This document shows positions 21,803 to 31,030 of a stretch of DNA of 33,690 nucleotides, one piece after another. Numbering within the stretch: the first letter of the stretch is position 1; the number at the start of each line of letters is the position of its first letter. The DNA lies in the IMG/VR virus record IMGVR_UViG_3300049893_001047, positions 1-33,690 of that record; one strand, given 5' to 3'. A model generated the notes under the pieces. The model was given only the letters and a program-made list of their open reading frames with translations, was not told the origin of the DNA and made no database searches. The stretch comes from a virus. Both the position numbers and the translations under genes were made by a program.

Positions 21803-23341
21803 ATGACCTACCCCAGTACGCCCGTTCGCACAGCGAATTACTACAACGATGAGCAGAACCATCTGACCTCGCCCGATCCGGCGAAGGTTGACACGGAGAT
21901 GAACAGCTTGCACGCCTGGGCGGCGGCTGCCAACGCCCTGTTGCGAGCCATCACGACCGCTGCCGGGGCACTCAAGAACGTAGCCGCTGCCACCGCCCAG
22001 TCTTTGGCCGGGAGTCAGACGTTCACCGCCACTGCCAGTCAGACCGCATTTTTGACCACGATTGACTGGGTTTCGGCATTTACCTCGGCCAATGTCGCGG
22101 TGTTCCGCAACGGTACGCGCCTCCCCAACTCGTCCATCGCGGTGGCCTCGGGAACGGGGACGAAACTGCAAGTCACCATTCCGGCAAGCACCGCTGGCGA
22201 CATCATCCAGATCGACGCCTATGAGAGTGGGGCGGGCCTGTTGACGAGTCTTGCCGGTACCACAGTCGGGACGGGCGCGGAATTGATCGGCGTCTACGAC
22301 CCTGACGGCAAGTTCACCGGCACGACGGTCAATGACATTCTTCGTGAACTTGTCGCTGAACTGGATGCCCTGACAACTGCCATCGGTGCGCCGGGCAACC
22401 TCATCCGTGCGGACGGCACGGTAGCCATGGCTGCGGCCTTGGCGATGGGAACCCATAAGATAACCGGCCTAGTGGCGGGGACCGCCGCAGGCCATGCGGT
22501 GGAATACGCCCAGTTTGAGGCGGTGGCCACTCTGATCCGCGATGCGGCAGGGGTGTACCTGAAATTGAACGGTGAAGACCCCATGGAGGGGAGCATCGAC
22601 ATGGGGGCGTCGTACCGCGTCACCAACATGGCAGATCCAGTGGATGCACAGGACGCGGAAACCAAGGCGCATGCCTTGGCAACCCTGGTTCCGAGGACCG
22701 GAGACATCACCTTGACCGGAACCTTGGGCGGCGAGACGGGGGTGGCTGACACCGACTTCACCACAAAGGCGCAGGTTACCAGCCTGTTGGCGGGGTCTAC
22801 CGGCTTCCAATCTTCGGCGGTTTTCAACAGCGCAGGGACGACTTCTTGGACGGTTCCCGCTGGCGTGACCAAGGCCAAGGTCCATTGCGTCGGCGGTGGG
22901 GGCGGCGGCGGGGCGCATACCACATACGGAGGCGGTGGAGGCGGGTACGCCCAGCAAGTCCTGTCCGTTACCCCTGGTGAAACGCTAACCCTCGTTATCG
23001 GCGCAGGAGGGGCGACGACTGCGGACGGCGGGACGACGGAGTTCCGTCGCGGGTCCGACGTGCTCGTGTCGGCAGGAGGCGGCAAAGGCTCATCCAATAG
23101 CGGAGTCGGTGGCTCGGGAACAACCGGGGCGATCCTGCTTTCCGGTGGCCACGGGGACTACGGGTACAACACGGGCCGGGCGGGCAATGCCGCTGGTCCC
23201 TACGGAGGTCAAGGTGGCGGGTGTGGCGTCATCGGCATCCCAGCCCTTCCCGGCCATTCGCCGGGCGGCGGGGGTGGTTCGGGCGGTTCCGGTTCCGGCG
23301 CAGCCGCAGGCGCGGCGGGTGCCATCATCGTCGAATACTGA
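21803..23341 (+). CDS. Glycine-rich tail fibre protein (512 residues)
   Basis: The N-terminal part (YPSTPVRTANYYNDEQNHLT) is a likely tail-attachment segment. Around residues 70-135 lies a strand pattern typical of short phage fibre domains (FTATASQTAFLTTI, then NVAVFRNGTRLPNSS). The last 170 residues start with VFNSAGTTSWTVPAGVTKAKVHCVG-type strands and end in long Gly runs (VGGGGGGG, GGGGGGY, GHSPGGGGGSGGSGSG). Such Gly-rich domains, known from T2 gp38-like and other fibres, form packed polyglycine helices with variable receptor-binding loops. This suggests a receptor-binding fibre near the tail hub, a third fibre besides the two large ones upstream. Confidence 0.75.
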   Translation: MTYPSTPVRTANYYNDEQNHLTSPDPAKVDTEMNSLHAWAAAANALLRAITTAAGALKNVAAATAQSLAGSQTFTATASQTAFLTTIDWVSAFTSANVAVFRNGTRLPNSSIAVASGTGTKLQVTIPASTAGDIIQIDAYESGAGLLTSLAGTTVGTGAELIGVYDPDGKFTGTTVNDILRELVAELDALTTAIGAPGNLIRADGTVAMAAALAMGTHKITGLVAGTAAGHAVEYAQFEAVATLIRDAAGVYLKLNGEDPMEGSIDMGASYRVTNMADPVDAQDAETKAHALATLVPRTGDITLTGTLGGETGVADTDFTTKAQVTSLLAGSTGFQSSAVFNSAGTTSWTVPAGVTKAKVHCVGGGGGGGAHTTYGGGGGGYAQQVLSVTPGETLTLVIGAGGATTADGGTTEFRRGSDVLVSAGGGKGSSNSGVGGSGTTGAILLSGGHGDYGYNTGRAGNAAGPYGGQGGGCGVIGIPALPGHSPGGGGGSGGSGSGAAAGAAGAIIVEY

Positions 23342-23349
23342 GGCAAGCC

Positions 23350-24279
23350 ATGGTACTGCCCCTGCTTCCATACGCCGTGCCCTATGCAGCCCCTTCTGTA
23401 GCGGCGGCAGCGGCAACACCGACCTACAACCTCGCCGGAAAAGAAGACGCCCGCGAACGTCGCGGGCAGGCCACCACTAATTTGATGTACTCCAATCCGA
23501 TCACCGCCCCGTTGATGTTGATACCAGGGGTGCGTGGCGAGGTTCGCAGGTTCGGTCGTGGGGCCGGTGAAGATCCGTTCCAATACAACCCCGGCAACCA
23601 AGCCGCGATGCCGTTCATCCAGAAATACGGTGGAGCGGTAAACGATGCCTACATGCAGAACCAGGGCATTTCCGTGGCGGAACTGCAACAGCTGGTCGTG
23701 CAGCAGGAGGAAGCGGCGGTTCGCAAGGCGCAGGAAGACCAGATCAATGCATACTTCGCGGACCCGGTTCGGGCGCAGAGTTTCGCCCGGCAGTACGACG
23801 CGGAACTGGCCCAGTCCAAGGACATGCTCGGGCGCAACACCCAGGCGACCATGCGGCAGCAGGCACAGCGGCAAGCGATGCGCGGGACCATGGGCGGCTC
23901 GACCGACGTGGAGAACCGGGCGAACATCGCTGGGGGCTACCAGTCCACGTTGGCGGACCTTGCCGCTCGCCGGAACCAGGCTGGCCAGATGCAGCAGATG
24001 GCCGACGTGGGGGAGAAGACGAGTCTCTTGGGCATCGTCAACGAGACCGACCCGTTCAGCCGCCAGAGGGCGCAGGCTGGCCTTACTGGCCTTCGTGGCC
24101 AAGGCGCGGCAGCCGAGGGCTACATAAGCGCAGGGTTGAGTGACATGCGGGCCAGGCAGACCGGGGACAACCTGCAATCGGAAGCCATCGGATCGGGGCT
24201 TTCTGGTTTCGCTCGCGGACTCGGGACGTATGGTGACCGTCGTACCCGTGCTGGATACTCCAGCCTGTGGGGAGGTTGA
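23350..24279 (+). CDS. Probable internal/ejection protein A
   Basis: The ATG at 23350 is chosen (9 bases after the fibre stop); the frame is open further upstream but overlaps the Gly-rich fibre. The 309-residue product has a hydrophobic Ala/Pro-rich start (MVLPLLPYAVPYAAPSVAAA), then a long helical body rich in Gln, Ala, Arg and Met (VAELQQLVVQQEEAAVRKAQ, MRQQAQRQAMRGTMGGST, LADLAARRNQAGQMQQMA) and no enzymatic motif. Such Gln/Ala/Met-rich helical proteins downstream of the tail hub are typical ejection (internal virion) proteins, which leave the head with the DNA and help it cross the envelope. Role inferred from order and composition. Confidence 0.55.
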   Translation: MVLPLLPYAVPYAAPSVAAAAATPTYNLAGKEDARERRGQATTNLMYSNPITAPLMLIPGVRGEVRRFGRGAGEDPFQYNPGNQAAMPFIQKYGGAVNDAYMQNQGISVAELQQLVVQQEEAAVRKAQEDQINAYFADPVRAQSFARQYDAELAQSKDMLGRNTQATMRQQAQRQAMRGTMGGSTDVENRANIAGGYQSTLADLAARRNQAGQMQQMADVGEKTSLLGIVNETDPFSRQRAQAGLTGLRGQGAAAEGYISAGLSDMRARQTGDNLQSEAIGSGLSGFARGLGTYGDRRTRAGYSSLWGG

Positions 24280-24282
24280 GCC

Positions 24283-25005
24283 ATGGTCCTTCCTCTAGCT
24301 GTCGGTGCGGGCCTCGGCTTAGCCGGTATGGGCATGAACATGCGGGGCGCTCAGAAGCGCGAATCCGCGATGCGGGACGCCGCCGAGCGTGAGCGTCAGT
24401 TGGCGGAAATGGAAGCCGCCGCGAATGAGCGGTTCGCGCAGCAGGACATCGCCCAGTATTCAGCCCTTGCCAACCAGCGTCGATCCGCCTTGAGCGGGAT
24501 GCTCGGCCAGTACATGGGTCCGACACAGACGGCATCCGCCCCCGCCGTCCAGGTGCAGGGCGATCCTCGCTTCGACCTATCCGCCGTCCAAGGGGAGGGC
24601 GGCGCGGGTTCCCAGTGGGCGTCTGCCGCGAGGGCGCAGGCTCAGAGGGGCCTCGGACTCCAACAGGCGGTTCGCGGGTTCTCGGACCAGCGGGACGCCG
24701 AGCGATTGCAGCGGGCACAGGCCATGGGCGGGTTTGAGCAGTCAGGCCAGAGGTTGACCCGTCAGGGTGCCGACTATGCCGACCTCGCCGCCCTCCGTCG
24801 TCAGGCCTTCATGAACGACATGATCCGGCAGCGTGGAGCCTTGGCCATGCAGCAGGCGAACGCCAGTCAGGCCGGTTCCGAGCAGATGCTTTACGGCGGC
24901 TTGCTGGGCCTCGGCGGGCAGGCGGCGATGAGCTTCATGCCCGTGGGTCCGTCGCGTGTCAGGCAATTCGTCCCGAGCGATCCGCAATACTCTGACCCGT
25001 ACTGA
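24283..25005 (+). CDS. Probable internal/ejection protein B
   Basis: The 240-residue product starts with a hydrophobic Gly/Leu/Met segment (MVLPLAVGAGLGLAGMGMNM), then a charged helix (RDAAERERQLAEMEAAANER), a Gln-rich central part (ARAQAQRGLGLQQAVRGFSD) and a hydrophobic, Gly/Ala/Met-rich segment near the C-terminus (LLGLGGQAAMSF). Like the previous protein it begins MVLPL, possibly a short shared module. Composition and position fit a pore- or tunnel-forming ejection protein. No catalytic motif is seen. Confidence 0.55.
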   Translation: MVLPLAVGAGLGLAGMGMNMRGAQKRESAMRDAAERERQLAEMEAAANERFAQQDIAQYSALANQRRSALSGMLGQYMGPTQTASAPAVQVQGDPRFDLSAVQGEGGAGSQWASAARAQAQRGLGLQQAVRGFSDQRDAERLQRAQAMGGFEQSGQRLTRQGADYADLAALRRQAFMNDMIRQRGALAMQQANASQAGSEQMLYGGLLGLGGQAAMSFMPVGPSRVRQFVPSDPQYSDPY

Positions 25006-25023
25006 CCATAAAGGAACCGTGTC

Positions 25024-25992
25024 ATGGCCTGGTACTCTCCTGCGGCTGTTCTAACTCCTGGTGGCGTGACGTCGGGTCTTTCAGACCTCGGTGCCACCTT
25101 GGCGTCGATCCCGGAGCGTCGTGCTCAGATCCAGCGGCAAATGGCGCAGGACCAGAGGGCGGAACGGGAGTTTGCATTGAATGAGATGCGGGCGAATCGG
25201 GACATGGCGTGGCAGGACCAGACAAGGCCCGTCGAACTGGCTGGAATGCAGCAGAGGAACGAGAGTACGGGACTGGACATCGACTATAAGCGCAAGGCGA
25301 ACCCGTTGAACTTGCGGGGGCTTGAATCCACCGTGGACACGCAAGAGAAGATAGCCCCGAACCTCATCGGGAAGTCGTACCAAGACCTTCTTGCCGCCCA
25401 AGACGCCAACGTGTTCAACCGGGAAATGCGTCCCCTACAGATCGGGGCAGCCCGTGAAGGATTGTATGGGCAGAAGTTCCAGAACAGGATGCTCCCGTTC
25501 ACGTCGGCAGTCAAGGTGGGGTACGTTCCACAAGAGTACGCAGGGGGAGAAGGAATCTCCGAAGGGTTGAGTCGGTTCGCGGAAGACCGGGGCTTGGACA
25601 AGCGGAAGGCAGAAGCGGAGATATACAAGACAGAGAGTGCGGGGCGTTGGTACGACCAACGACAAGGAACAGATGACGACATACGGACCAGGGCAATAAT
25701 GCACGAAGCGGAAAACCGGCTTCTAAAGGCGCGAGAGGCGTATCTCGCAGCAGAAGACCAAGCGAGTAAAACAGCCACTATGTTTGGAAAAGGACACAAA
25801 ATGTCTATGGTGGACGCGACGTTGGCTGAGCGGGCGAAGGCTGAATTGGTGGCAGCCGCGACGGAGTGGAACAATCTGACGAAGGGTGGAGGGTTGTCTG
25901 GTTCCACGCCCGTACAAGGAGGGGGAACGACGCCTCCAGGTCCGCGAGTCAATAAAGCCGTTATCGACAAGTTGATGGGCGACCTTCCTTGA
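25024..25992 (+). CDS. Probable internal/ejection protein C
   Basis: This 322-residue protein follows an AAAGGAACC ribosome site. The N-terminus is short and hydrophobic (MAWYSPAAVLTPGGVTSGLS), and the body has long polar helices (RRAQIQRQMAQDQRAEREFA, LNEMRANRDMAWQDQ, then EAENRLLKAREAYLAAEDQA). The end is Gly/Ser/Thr-rich and probably flexible. The codon use becomes somewhat more A-rich in its second half. It is the third in the row of ejection-type genes. No enzymatic domain is recognised. Confidence 0.55.
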   Translation: MAWYSPAAVLTPGGVTSGLSDLGATLASIPERRAQIQRQMAQDQRAEREFALNEMRANRDMAWQDQTRPVELAGMQQRNESTGLDIDYKRKANPLNLRGLESTVDTQEKIAPNLIGKSYQDLLAAQDANVFNREMRPLQIGAAREGLYGQKFQNRMLPFTSAVKVGYVPQEYAGGEGISEGLSRFAEDRGLDKRKAEAEIYKTESAGRWYDQRQGTDDDIRTRAIMHEAENRLLKAREAYLAAEDQASKTATMFGKGHKMSMVDATLAERAKAELVAAATEWNNLTKGGGLSGSTPVQGGGTTPPGPRVNKAVIDKLMGDLP

Positions 25993-26000
25993 GGTATTAG

Positions 26001-29000
26001 ATGCCACAGCCCGAACTCCCGTTTACCTCGCTTGTGGGCAGGATGAAGGCCGTTGGCGTTCTTCCACAGGACGCCACGCCCGAGGAAGAACTGGAAGGCA
26101 TAGAGGCGCTCTATGCTAAACGGGGATCACCCCCCGAGGTAACGGCGGCGAAACTTGAGCAGGCTCGCGCGGAGCGTGCTCCGATCCACCAATTCAACGC
26201 GGAAGCGAACGAGCAACAGAGGATCAGAGAAAAGTGGGGGCCGGAAGCCGAACAGCGGTTCATGCACAACCAAGTCGTGAGCCGAGGGGAAGGAGACTTG
26301 GGGGTTGTCTCTCAGGCTGCGAACTGGCTGGCGAACCGGGCAAGCACAGCGTACGACACGGTAGACAGAGAGGCTACCGCCTTGGCGGGTGTCCTGCCGT
26401 TCGAGGGACTGGGGATGGTCGGGCCAGAGATGGTCGCCAAGGAGATGGACAGGCTCGACCGTCAACGGGCCACCAGAGGGGCAAACGTCCAAGGAACTGC
26501 GGCAAACGTGGCAGACATGGCAGCCACATTCGTCCCGATGATCCGCGCCAAAGGAACACAGTTGGCCGGGCAGTTGTTCGGGCTAGGGGCGGCAAACGCA
26601 TACGACGCTGGGCACACTAGTCCTGGTGAGATGCGGACAGCAGGGGCCACCGAAACAGCGGTCGGACTCGCCACGATGGGGCTTGGCACGAAGCTCGGGA
26701 AAGCTGGAGGACGAGTCCTGGCACCGTACGCCCCTCGTACTGCGCCCTTCGTCGGGACTGCGGTAGGTGACGCGGCTATGGGGCTTGGAACGGTAGGAGG
26801 CCAGTCGGCGGCAGGGTACATGCTGGACGACCAGGAAATGATGGCAGCCCCGTGGCGCAATGTCGGAGAGGCTGTCGGGGCGTCTACTATTCTAGGACTA
26901 CTGATGCGCGGGCGCGGGAACCTGCGGGAAGGCTTGGCGAACCGACGAGAGTTCGCATACCGCGATCCGATAGGGCCGGAGATGCCCCCTGTATATGTGT
27001 CTCCTGAAGTTGCCCCGCCTCTGTTTGAACCGATCCCAACCTTTACAAGTGTCGAGGCTCCGGCTGGACCTCGCACCCTTACGGGAGAACCAATTATAGT
27101 GACTGGCCCTGTTGTCGAACCGCCTCGGCTGGACTTGCCAGAAGTCGTCCCTGCCCTGCCAGGGGAAGGCACGGTTTTGCGGCAGCTTCCGGCGGTGTCG
27201 GCTCCAGAAGTACCGGCAACACGGCCCAGGAGTTTCCCAAGGGCAACAGGGGTAGAACTTCCGCCGATACGCTCGGCAGATCCTATGCCTGGGGAACCGT
27301 TGCTCGGTCCCGTGAAGGCGGGTCCGAAAGCTGCGGAGGTGCCGGTGGGCGAAGTAGAGATGCCGATGGTAGAACCTGTGCCTGGGAACCCGCTGCCCGG
27401 TCCAGTGAAGGCGACCCCGAAAAACACGGGGGCGCAGGCGGGTAAAGTAGAGATGCCGGTGCTACCCGACATCGCTTCTGTGAAATCCGGTCCTTCTCAG
27501 GAGGCCCATAATGTCCCGACGAACCGTGCGCCTCCTACTGAAGTTCGCCCTGCCGCTGATACTGCTCCCGCACCTGTGGAAGCCCCGGCACCGGAAGTCG
27601 CGCCGACCAAGCCCACAGCACCAGAACCCGCCGTCAAACCCGGTCAACGGGTAGACGTGCTCGACCCGACTGGAAAGGTCGCGGCTCGCGGGGAACTGTT
27701 GATGGCGGTGAACCAGGCGGAAGGGACTGCGGTAATCCAGAGCCGGGCCACTGGGAAGTCGAAAGTAGTAGGACTCGACCGGGTTGCTCCGACGACCCGG
27801 CCAGCCGGGGAACTGCGGCCTGGAACGACTAAGCCACAGACGGTCGAGCCTGCTCCAACAGAACCTCCCCTGCCGCCCGTCCCCGAGCGGGCAGAGTGGG
27901 AAGTCGCCAAGGCAGAGGCGAAACCTGCGGAGACTCCCAAGGCGAAGCGCACCTTGACACCAGAGCCAGATCCGGCGCTCGCGGAAATGAACGCGGAGCA
28001 GGCGGCACGCGAGGCCCAGGCGGCAGAACGCTATGCCAAGGCGCAAGACTTCCTCTCGAAGCGACGAGGCGGAATGTCTCGTCGTGGGTCCGTCACTCTC
28101 GGAGGTTCCATCTTCGGTGGGCACGTCAATCTCGGAGAAAATATCGACTTGGGGGCGGCAGCGGTAAAAGGGGCCAAGGCGGTCGGAAGGGCGGTGGGGG
28201 CTGGAATTAACAGAGGCCTGCGGATGCTCCATGAGGACACGCTCCAGGGGCTAGAGCGGAGCGGAGCCACCGAGGCGTCAACAAGAGGACGGGCGGCACT
28301 CCAGACCGGCGCAAACCTGATGACGGACAAGGCAGTCCGTGAGGCTGAAAAGGCCACACAGATCAAGGCAGGAGAGACAAGGGAGATAGAGGCAGCCCTT
28401 CGCACACAGGCACCAGAAGGCGGGCGTGGCTGGGCAGAGTCCCCGCTGGCGGCGGCGATCCAAGGCCGGAGAAGTCTGGAGTCTATGGGACCGGCAGCAC
28501 GGCGCATAGTGTCTAACCTGTGGAACTTCCACAAGTCGTCGGCCAAGTGGGGGGAAGGTGTCGAAGGTATGCATGGAGGCACGCCGAACGGCAAAGTGCT
28601 CCTGCACCAGTATGGGAACGGGCTGCGTCGTCTTCTCAACCTTGGAAGCAAGACCCAGGAAGACCCGGCGTTTACTGCGTTTAACGAGGACTTGGCAGCG
28701 AGGTACAACAAGTCCCCGCAAGAGATGCGCGAGTTCCTGCTAGGGGAATTGAAGACCACGATGGAGATGGGGGAGGGGGCGATAACCAAGTCAGCACTTG
28801 AGCAGCAGAGGATGCTCAAGGATCTCCCGGACGCTTGGTACTATGAAGGAAAGGAGTATCGGCTTCTCGACATATCCCCGAACACCTACGTCAAGTTCCA
28901 CGGCACGAAGCAGGCGTATCGCATCGGGTTCGTGAAGGAGTTTGGACCGAACGTGGACCCGGTAAACCCGGTTCTGTCGGGCGAAGGGGTAACGGCAGGC

Positions 29001-30548
29001 CAGCAAGAAGCCTTCAAGAAGTTTGTCCAGTCGTTCCACGGGAAAGACTGGGACCGCAAGGTCACGACCGCTATCACCGGATTCATGGACAAGGCTACCC
29101 GGTCGCCCGGTGAGTATGACTTCGGCAAGATCGCAGACGTGACCGCAGAGGTTCTGCACCATGCCGTTCGCGTCAAGAAGGCTGCCCTTCTCACGATGAA
29201 CCCGCTCACTACTGGTACTTCCATGGTGCCACATGCTGTCGCCAAGCTCGGCATGGGTCCGACGCTGGAAGCCACCCTACGGATGGCTCGCGGGAAGGGC
29301 GTCAAGAATGTCGCGGACATCGGGTACCTGCCCGAGTTCATCCAGACCTTCGGGGACGTTAATAGGTACCGGGCGGCGGCGAACAGCGTGGTAGAAACCT
29401 TGGGGTACGTCACTAAGAGGGCAGACCGGGCAGCGGCGACGTGGTTCGCCAACATCGCCCATGTGTCCGCCGAGCACATGAAGGCTGGGCGTAACCAGGA
29501 TTTCAACCGGCGAATGTTGAACAGCCTCGGATACGACTCCAAGCTGGTCGACACCCTGGCCACGGGCAAGGGAACCGAAGGGCAATACAAGCAGTTCGTG
29601 AGAGACACCGTTTCTGCTATGACCGGAATCGGAGCGAACAAGGCCACCGCTGGCGTCGTGGGTCGGAGCGGAATCCTCCGCAGCAACCTGCCTTTCACTT
29701 CGTTCATGGATTCGCAGATGCGGCAGTTCACAAAGAGTGTGGACGCCGCCCGCGAGGCGAAGACCTGGGAAGGCTCGAAATACGCCATAGGGGACGCGGT
29801 TCGCTTGGCCACCGGGCTGACCCTTGGTGGCGCAGCCTTGACACTGGCACGCGACTTCCTCAAGACCGGAAACCTGCACGACTCCGTGGAAAACCCAGGT
29901 GACGCCCTCCTCCAAGCGACGACTACCGGCATGGCAGGACAATTCTGGATGCTTCCGGTGGCGGCGTTTGGCCGGGAAGGCGACATGGCCGATGTCGTCG
30001 GGGCGGTATCCATGCCCGCCAAGGTGGTAGGAGACTTGGCCACGGCAGCCAAGAAGGCTATGATTGTCCAGTCTGCGGACCCTCTGGTTCAGATGGCGAT
30101 AAAGGACACCACGGCAGCGAAATACACCAGGGACTTCCTCGCCGCAGCTACCTCCCTTGAGGTCGGGGTGGCTCCAGCCGCCCGCCGGAAAGCGGTGTCC
30201 CGGTTCTACGACTTTGCCAAGAATAATCCCGAACTCATGTCTTCGCCCATCCAGCCGGGCCGACAGACCGAAGTGACGAAACTGGGAGAGGCGATCCGCA
30301 AGATCGTGCAATCCAAGAACGGGGACGTGGACGCCATCGTAGCCGCGTTGAACCAGGCCGGTATCGAAGGAAAGGACCGGAAGTATGTGGCCCGGCAGTT
30401 GAAGGCTAAGATGACCCTCAACGACTTCAAGAAAGACACTCGCTGGTACGCTCAAGCGATGCTCTACAAAGAAATCGGCCCCTCTGCATACCATGAACTA
30501 ATGATGTACGACGACATGCTGGAATACTTGGCCAAGGTCGTGGACTAG
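26001..30548 (+). CDS. Giant virion/ejection protein (1515 residues), large polyvalent type
   Basis: The protein is the last late gene. It starts with PELPFTSLVGRMKAVGVLPQ and helical, charged segments, then has Gly/Ala-rich hydrophobic stretches up to about residue 320 (FGLGAANAYDAGHTSPGEM, TAVGLATMGLGTKLGKAGG). Residues about 325-680 are a Pro/Val/Glu/Ala-rich, probably extended linker with a 31-residue duplicated unit. The remaining 830 residues are helical, with Trp/Tyr-rich parts (IVSNLWNFHKSSAKWGEGVE) and a segment (SNLPFTSFMDSQMRQFTKSV, then GLTLGGAALTLARDF) of the type found near the C-terminus of large polyvalent or internal virion proteins. No lytic transglycosylase or polymerase motif is visible. 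It is the probable counterpart of P22 gp16 or T7 gp16, though much longer than P22 gp16. Its stop shares a CTAG with the convergent gene. Confidence 0.6.
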   Translation: MPQPELPFTSLVGRMKAVGVLPQDATPEEELEGIEALYAKRGSPPEVTAAKLEQARAERAPIHQFNAEANEQQRIREKWGPEAEQRFMHNQVVSRGEGDLGVVSQAANWLANRASTAYDTVDREATALAGVLPFEGLGMVGPEMVAKEMDRLDRQRATRGANVQGTAANVADMAATFVPMIRAKGTQLAGQLFGLGAANAYDAGHTSPGEMRTAGATETAVGLATMGLGTKLGKAGGRVLAPYAPRTAPFVGTAVGDAAMGLGTVGGQSAAGYMLDDQEMMAAPWRNVGEAVGASTILGLLMRGRGNLREGLANRREFAYRDPIGPEMPPVYVSPEVAPPLFEPIPTFTSVEAPAGPRTLTGEPIIVTGPVVEPPRLDLPEVVPALPGEGTVLRQLPAVSAPEVPATRPRSFPRATGVELPPIRSADPMPGEPLLGPVKAGPKAAEVPVGEVEMPMVEPVPGNPLPGPVKATPKNTGAQAGKVEMPVLPDIASVKSGPSQEAHNVPTNRAPPTEVRPAADTAPAPVEAPAPEVAPTKPTAPEPAVKPGQRVDVLDPTGKVAARGELLMAVNQAEGTAVIQSRATGKSKVVGLDRVAPTTRPAGELRPGTTKPQTVEPAPTEPPLPPVPERAEWEVAKAEAKPAETPKAKRTLTPEPDPALAEMNAEQAAREAQAAERYAKAQDFLSKRRGGMSRRGSVTLGGSIFGGHVNLGENIDLGAAAVKGAKAVGRAVGAGINRGLRMLHEDTLQGLERSGATEASTRGRAALQTGANLMTDKAVREAEKATQIKAGETREIEAALRTQAPEGGRGWAESPLAAAIQGRRSLESMGPAARRIVSNLWNFHKSSAKWGEGVEGMHGGTPNGKVLLHQYGNGLRRLLNLGSKTQEDPAFTAFNEDLAARYNKSPQEMREFLLGELKTTMEMGEGAITKSALEQQRMLKDLPDAWYYEGKEYRLLDISPNTYVKFHGTKQAYRIGFVKEFGPNVDPVNPVLSGEGVTAGQQEAFKKFVQSFHGKDWDRKVTTAITGFMDKATRSPGEYDFGKIADVTAEVLHHAVRVKKAALLTMNPLTTGTSMVPHAVAKLGMGPTLEATLRMARGKGVKNVADIGYLPEFIQTFGDVNRYRAAANSVVETLGYVTKRADRAAATWFANIAHVSAEHMKAGRNQDFNRRMLNSLGYDSKLVDTLATGKGTEGQYKQFVRDTVSAMTGIGANKATAGVVGRSGILRSNLPFTSFMDSQMRQFTKSVDAAREAKTWEGSKYAIGDAVRLATGLTLGGAALTLARDFLKTGNLHDSVENPGDALLQATTTGMAGQFWMLPVAAFGREGDMADVVGAVSMPAKVVGDLATAAKKAMIVQSADPLVQMAIKDTTAAKYTRDFLAAATSLEVGVAPAARRKAVSRFYDFAKNNPELMSSPIQPGRQTEVTKLGEAIRKIVQSKNGDVDAIVAALNQAGIEGKDRKYVARQLKAKMTLNDFKKDTRWYAQAMLYKEIGPSAYHELMMYDDMLEYLAKVVD
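27282..27467 (+). repeat. 93-bp imperfect tandem duplication in the giant ejection gene
   Basis: Two adjacent 93-base units encode related 31-residue segments: PMPGEPLLGPVKAGPK and PVPGNPLPGPVKATPK at their starts, and VEMPMVE and VEMPVLP at their ends. They lie in the Pro-rich linker and are in frame, so the linker has probably grown by duplication. Confidence 0.7.
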
Positions 30549-31030
30549 AGGCTCGCCAAGTAATCTTCCATTGGAACCCACAGAGCAGGCTTGACGTAGT
30601 AGGACCAGAGCATGGCGCGGCATTCGCGCTTGTCGTGGTTTTCAAGATAAAGAGGCACGCCATTCTTGTTGTGCTTCACCGGGTCGATCCCGGCCATGGC
30701 GTGCCTGGTCTTCTCGTCGTACCCCATGGTCCAGCGGTTCGACGGGGAGACTCGGATCTTGATGCCGGGTTGCCCATGGGCCAGTTCCCGCCACAAGGCC
30801 CCGGCGGCGAGCGAGTTCCATATCTGCCACCTGGCGGTACTGGCGGTTGCCGCCTTGGAGTCGCCATGGTAGCAGATAGGGGAGGCCACTTCGATGAGGA
30901 CGGCCCTATGCCGTAGGATCGCCTCGGCGGCAGCGGACAATGATGGTGTCTGCATGCAGGCGTGACTTCCGACGACGGTGAACTCCCCGATGTCGATGTC
31001 CACGGCGCAGATGAAGGATGGCTCGGTCAC
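30545..31030 (-). CDS. RuvC-like nuclease/resolvase candidate
   Basis: The frame begins with GTG (31030), overlapping the preceding stop as GTGA. The 161-residue product reads like an RNase H/RuvC fold. A first strand carries Asp (CAVDIDIG, D11/D13), a later strand carries Glu (AVLIEVASP, E47), and a C-terminal helix carries Asp and Glu (ENHDKRECRAMLW, D133/E136), with Lys/Arg-rich parts between (VSPSNRWTMGYDEKTRHAM). RuvC-type enzymes use such acidic residues to cut Holliday junctions, which would suit resolving branched DNA before packaging. Only the arrangement of residues supports this; no close match is recognised. It is the last gene of the right minus-strand operon, and its stop shares CTAG with the giant ejection gene. 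Confidence 0.5.
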   Translation of the reverse strand: MTEPSFICAVDIDIGEFTVVGSHACMQTPSLSAAAEAILRHRAVLIEVASPICYHGDSKAATASTARWQIWNSLAAGALWRELAHGQPGIKIRVSPSNRWTMGYDEKTRHAMAGIDPVKHNKNGVPLYLENHDKRECRAMLWSYYVKPALWVPMEDYLASL

